Positions 20,788-21,457 of a stretch of DNA of 21,457 nt are shown piece after piece (within the stretch, counting starts at the first letter, position 1; each line of letters opens with the position of its first letter). The DNA comes from JBCBZH01 sp039815415. Lineage in GTDB: Bacteria > Bacteroidota > Rhodothermia > Rhodothermales > Rubricoccaceae. The translations under genes were made by a program, and so were the position numbers. The notes under the pieces were generated by a model. The model was not told where the DNA came from. It saw only the letters and a list, made by a program, of their open reading frames with translations, and ran no database searches. The stretch is from positions 1 through 21,457 of the forward strand of contig JBCBZH010000039.1 in NCBI GenBank assembly GCA_039815415.1, given 5' to 3'.

Positions 20788-21457
20788 TCAGTCCTCGTAG
20801 GCGTACGCCATCAGGTCGCGTGACGACGTGAAGGGCTGGCCATCCGGCACAGACACGGCACCGACGGCACGGAGCACGCCTGCAGCGGCATCGTCGAGGG
20901 AGCGCCGGAGGTGGGTTTGCAGCCCAGAGAACAGCTCCTGTGCGGCATCGGCCTGCGAGGCAGGAAGCAGCACCACCGCGCGCTTGCGATCCTCGTCCAC
21001 GAGGATATGGTCCTGCGGGCGGAGGGCGCCGCGAAGGCCTTCGGCCACCGTTGGGAAGTAGACAGACTCTGGCGCTGAGGCTTCCATCCGCACCGCGACC
21101 ACGAGGAACGGCGTTCCCGTTACACGAACGGCAAACGAGTTGTCGAGAGCGGAGCGGAACGCTTCGGCGGGGTCGGTTTCGCTCGAGGCGCCCAGAGGCT
21201 CGAAGGTCGGCGGAGGCTCCGCCGGCCGTTCTGGTGGAGCGATGGTGCCGGAATCCACGATGTATCCGTGGGAGAGAACTGCGCTGGGGTCCACGCCGAA
21301 TCGGTCATTGGGCTCGCCCTGGAGGGTGGGGTCTGCCGGCGGGGCCGCGGTGACTCCAGCAACCGGGTACCCCGACTCATCTGAAGGGGCCGCCTCGAGT
21401 TCTGGAGCAAGACTCAGAGGCGTCTCCGGGGCCTCGGCAGCAGGGGCTTCAGCAGCA
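20788..21457 (-). CDS. Hypothetical protein, degenerate GGDEF-like C-terminus (5' end beyond window)
   Basis: The frame stays open from the stop at 20788-20790 to the window edge at 21457, so the start lies outside and 222 codons are visible. The N-terminal part in the window is Ala/Pro/Glu-rich and likely disordered. The last 110 residues read VTGTPFLVVAVRMEA, then GLRGALRPQDHILVDEDRKRAVVLLPASQADAAQELFSGLQTHL and AVGAVSVPDGQPFTSSRDLMAYAYED. This follows the layout of a diguanylate cyclase (GGDEF) fold, with R-x-x-D, a beta-hairpin and the A-x-x-A-Y end, but no GGDEF active-site motif is present. I infer a non-catalytic GGDEF-like domain with low certainty. A GTG at 21294 could be an internal start. 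Confidence 0.6.
   Translation of the reverse strand, partial: AAEAPAAEAPETPLSLAPELEAAPSDESGYPVAGVTAAPPADPTLQGEPNDRFGVDPSAVLSHGYIVDSGTIAPPERPAEPPPTFEPLGASSETDPAEAFRSALDNSFAVRVTGTPFLVVAVRMEASAPESVYFPTVAEGLRGALRPQDHILVDEDRKRAVVLLPASQADAAQELFSGLQTHLRRSLDDAAAGVLRAVGAVSVPDGQPFTSSRDLMAYAYED

Noticed and set aside
1..21457. Defence system, prophage, insertion sequence, CRISPR array, tRNA or rRNA
   Set aside because: I looked for transposase, integrase, Cas, toxin-antitoxin and RNA gene signatures and for regular direct repeats and found none; the genes are mostly housekeeping.

Overview
This is a GC-rich (by eye roughly two-thirds G+C), gene-dense chromosomal window with 20 protein-coding genes that I can support and no tRNA, rRNA, CRISPR array or insertion sequence that I could see. 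The gene content points to a Bacteroidota-like bacterium of the Rhodothermia type (Salinibacter/Rubricoccus/Rubrivirga relatives). It has two bacillithiol synthesis genes (bshC and bshB1), a Bacteroidota-style bifunctional nuclease with a UVR tail, a BatD-like secreted protease and almost no Shine-Dalgarno sequences before start codons. The taxonomic placement is inference.

Layout. 1-28 is a G9C19 homopolymer block, probably a contig-end artefact. 37-1289 (minus) holds a membrane-anchored protein with two L7/L12-like modules, coupled to a BtuF-like metal/corrinoid receptor. 1340-3085 (plus) is a secreted M6-like metalloprotease. 3225-5169 is a coupled run of recX, a small membrane protein and a purine nucleoside phosphorylase. 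5214-6869 is a secreted trypsin-fold protease with TPR repeats. 6986-9477 is hisD-hisC. 9548-13047 is a run of bifunctional nuclease, acidic secreted protein, bshC and a SpoT/MESH1-like HD hydrolase. 13048-13299 is a hairpin-rich intergenic region. 13300-13752 (minus) is a CoA-binding protein whose start overlaps that of a divergent membrane protein (13751-14377), which is followed by a PAP2 phosphatase. 15168-18532 is leuS coupled to a second HD phosphohydrolase. 18658-19275 is a SAM methyltransferase convergent with a YdeI-like protein (minus, 19272-19859). 19912-20676 is bshB1. The window ends inside a minus-strand gene with a degenerate GGDEF-like C-terminus.

The genes are mostly housekeeping: histidine synthesis, leucyl-tRNA charging, purine salvage, recombination control and low-molecular-weight thiol synthesis. 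Many neighbours are joined by 4-base ATGA overlaps, implying translational coupling.

The most striking signal is not a gene. The 10-mer CGCCAGCTCG (reverse complement CGAGCTGGCG) occurs 36 times by my reading, about once per 600 bases. It lies on both strands, in several reading registers (RQL, ASS, ELA, SPAR) and in intergenic DNA, where once it forms a perfect 18-base palindrome. A relaxed form, CGCCAGCNCG, roughly doubles the count. This looks like a highly iterated DNA word of the HIP1 or DNA-uptake-sequence kind.
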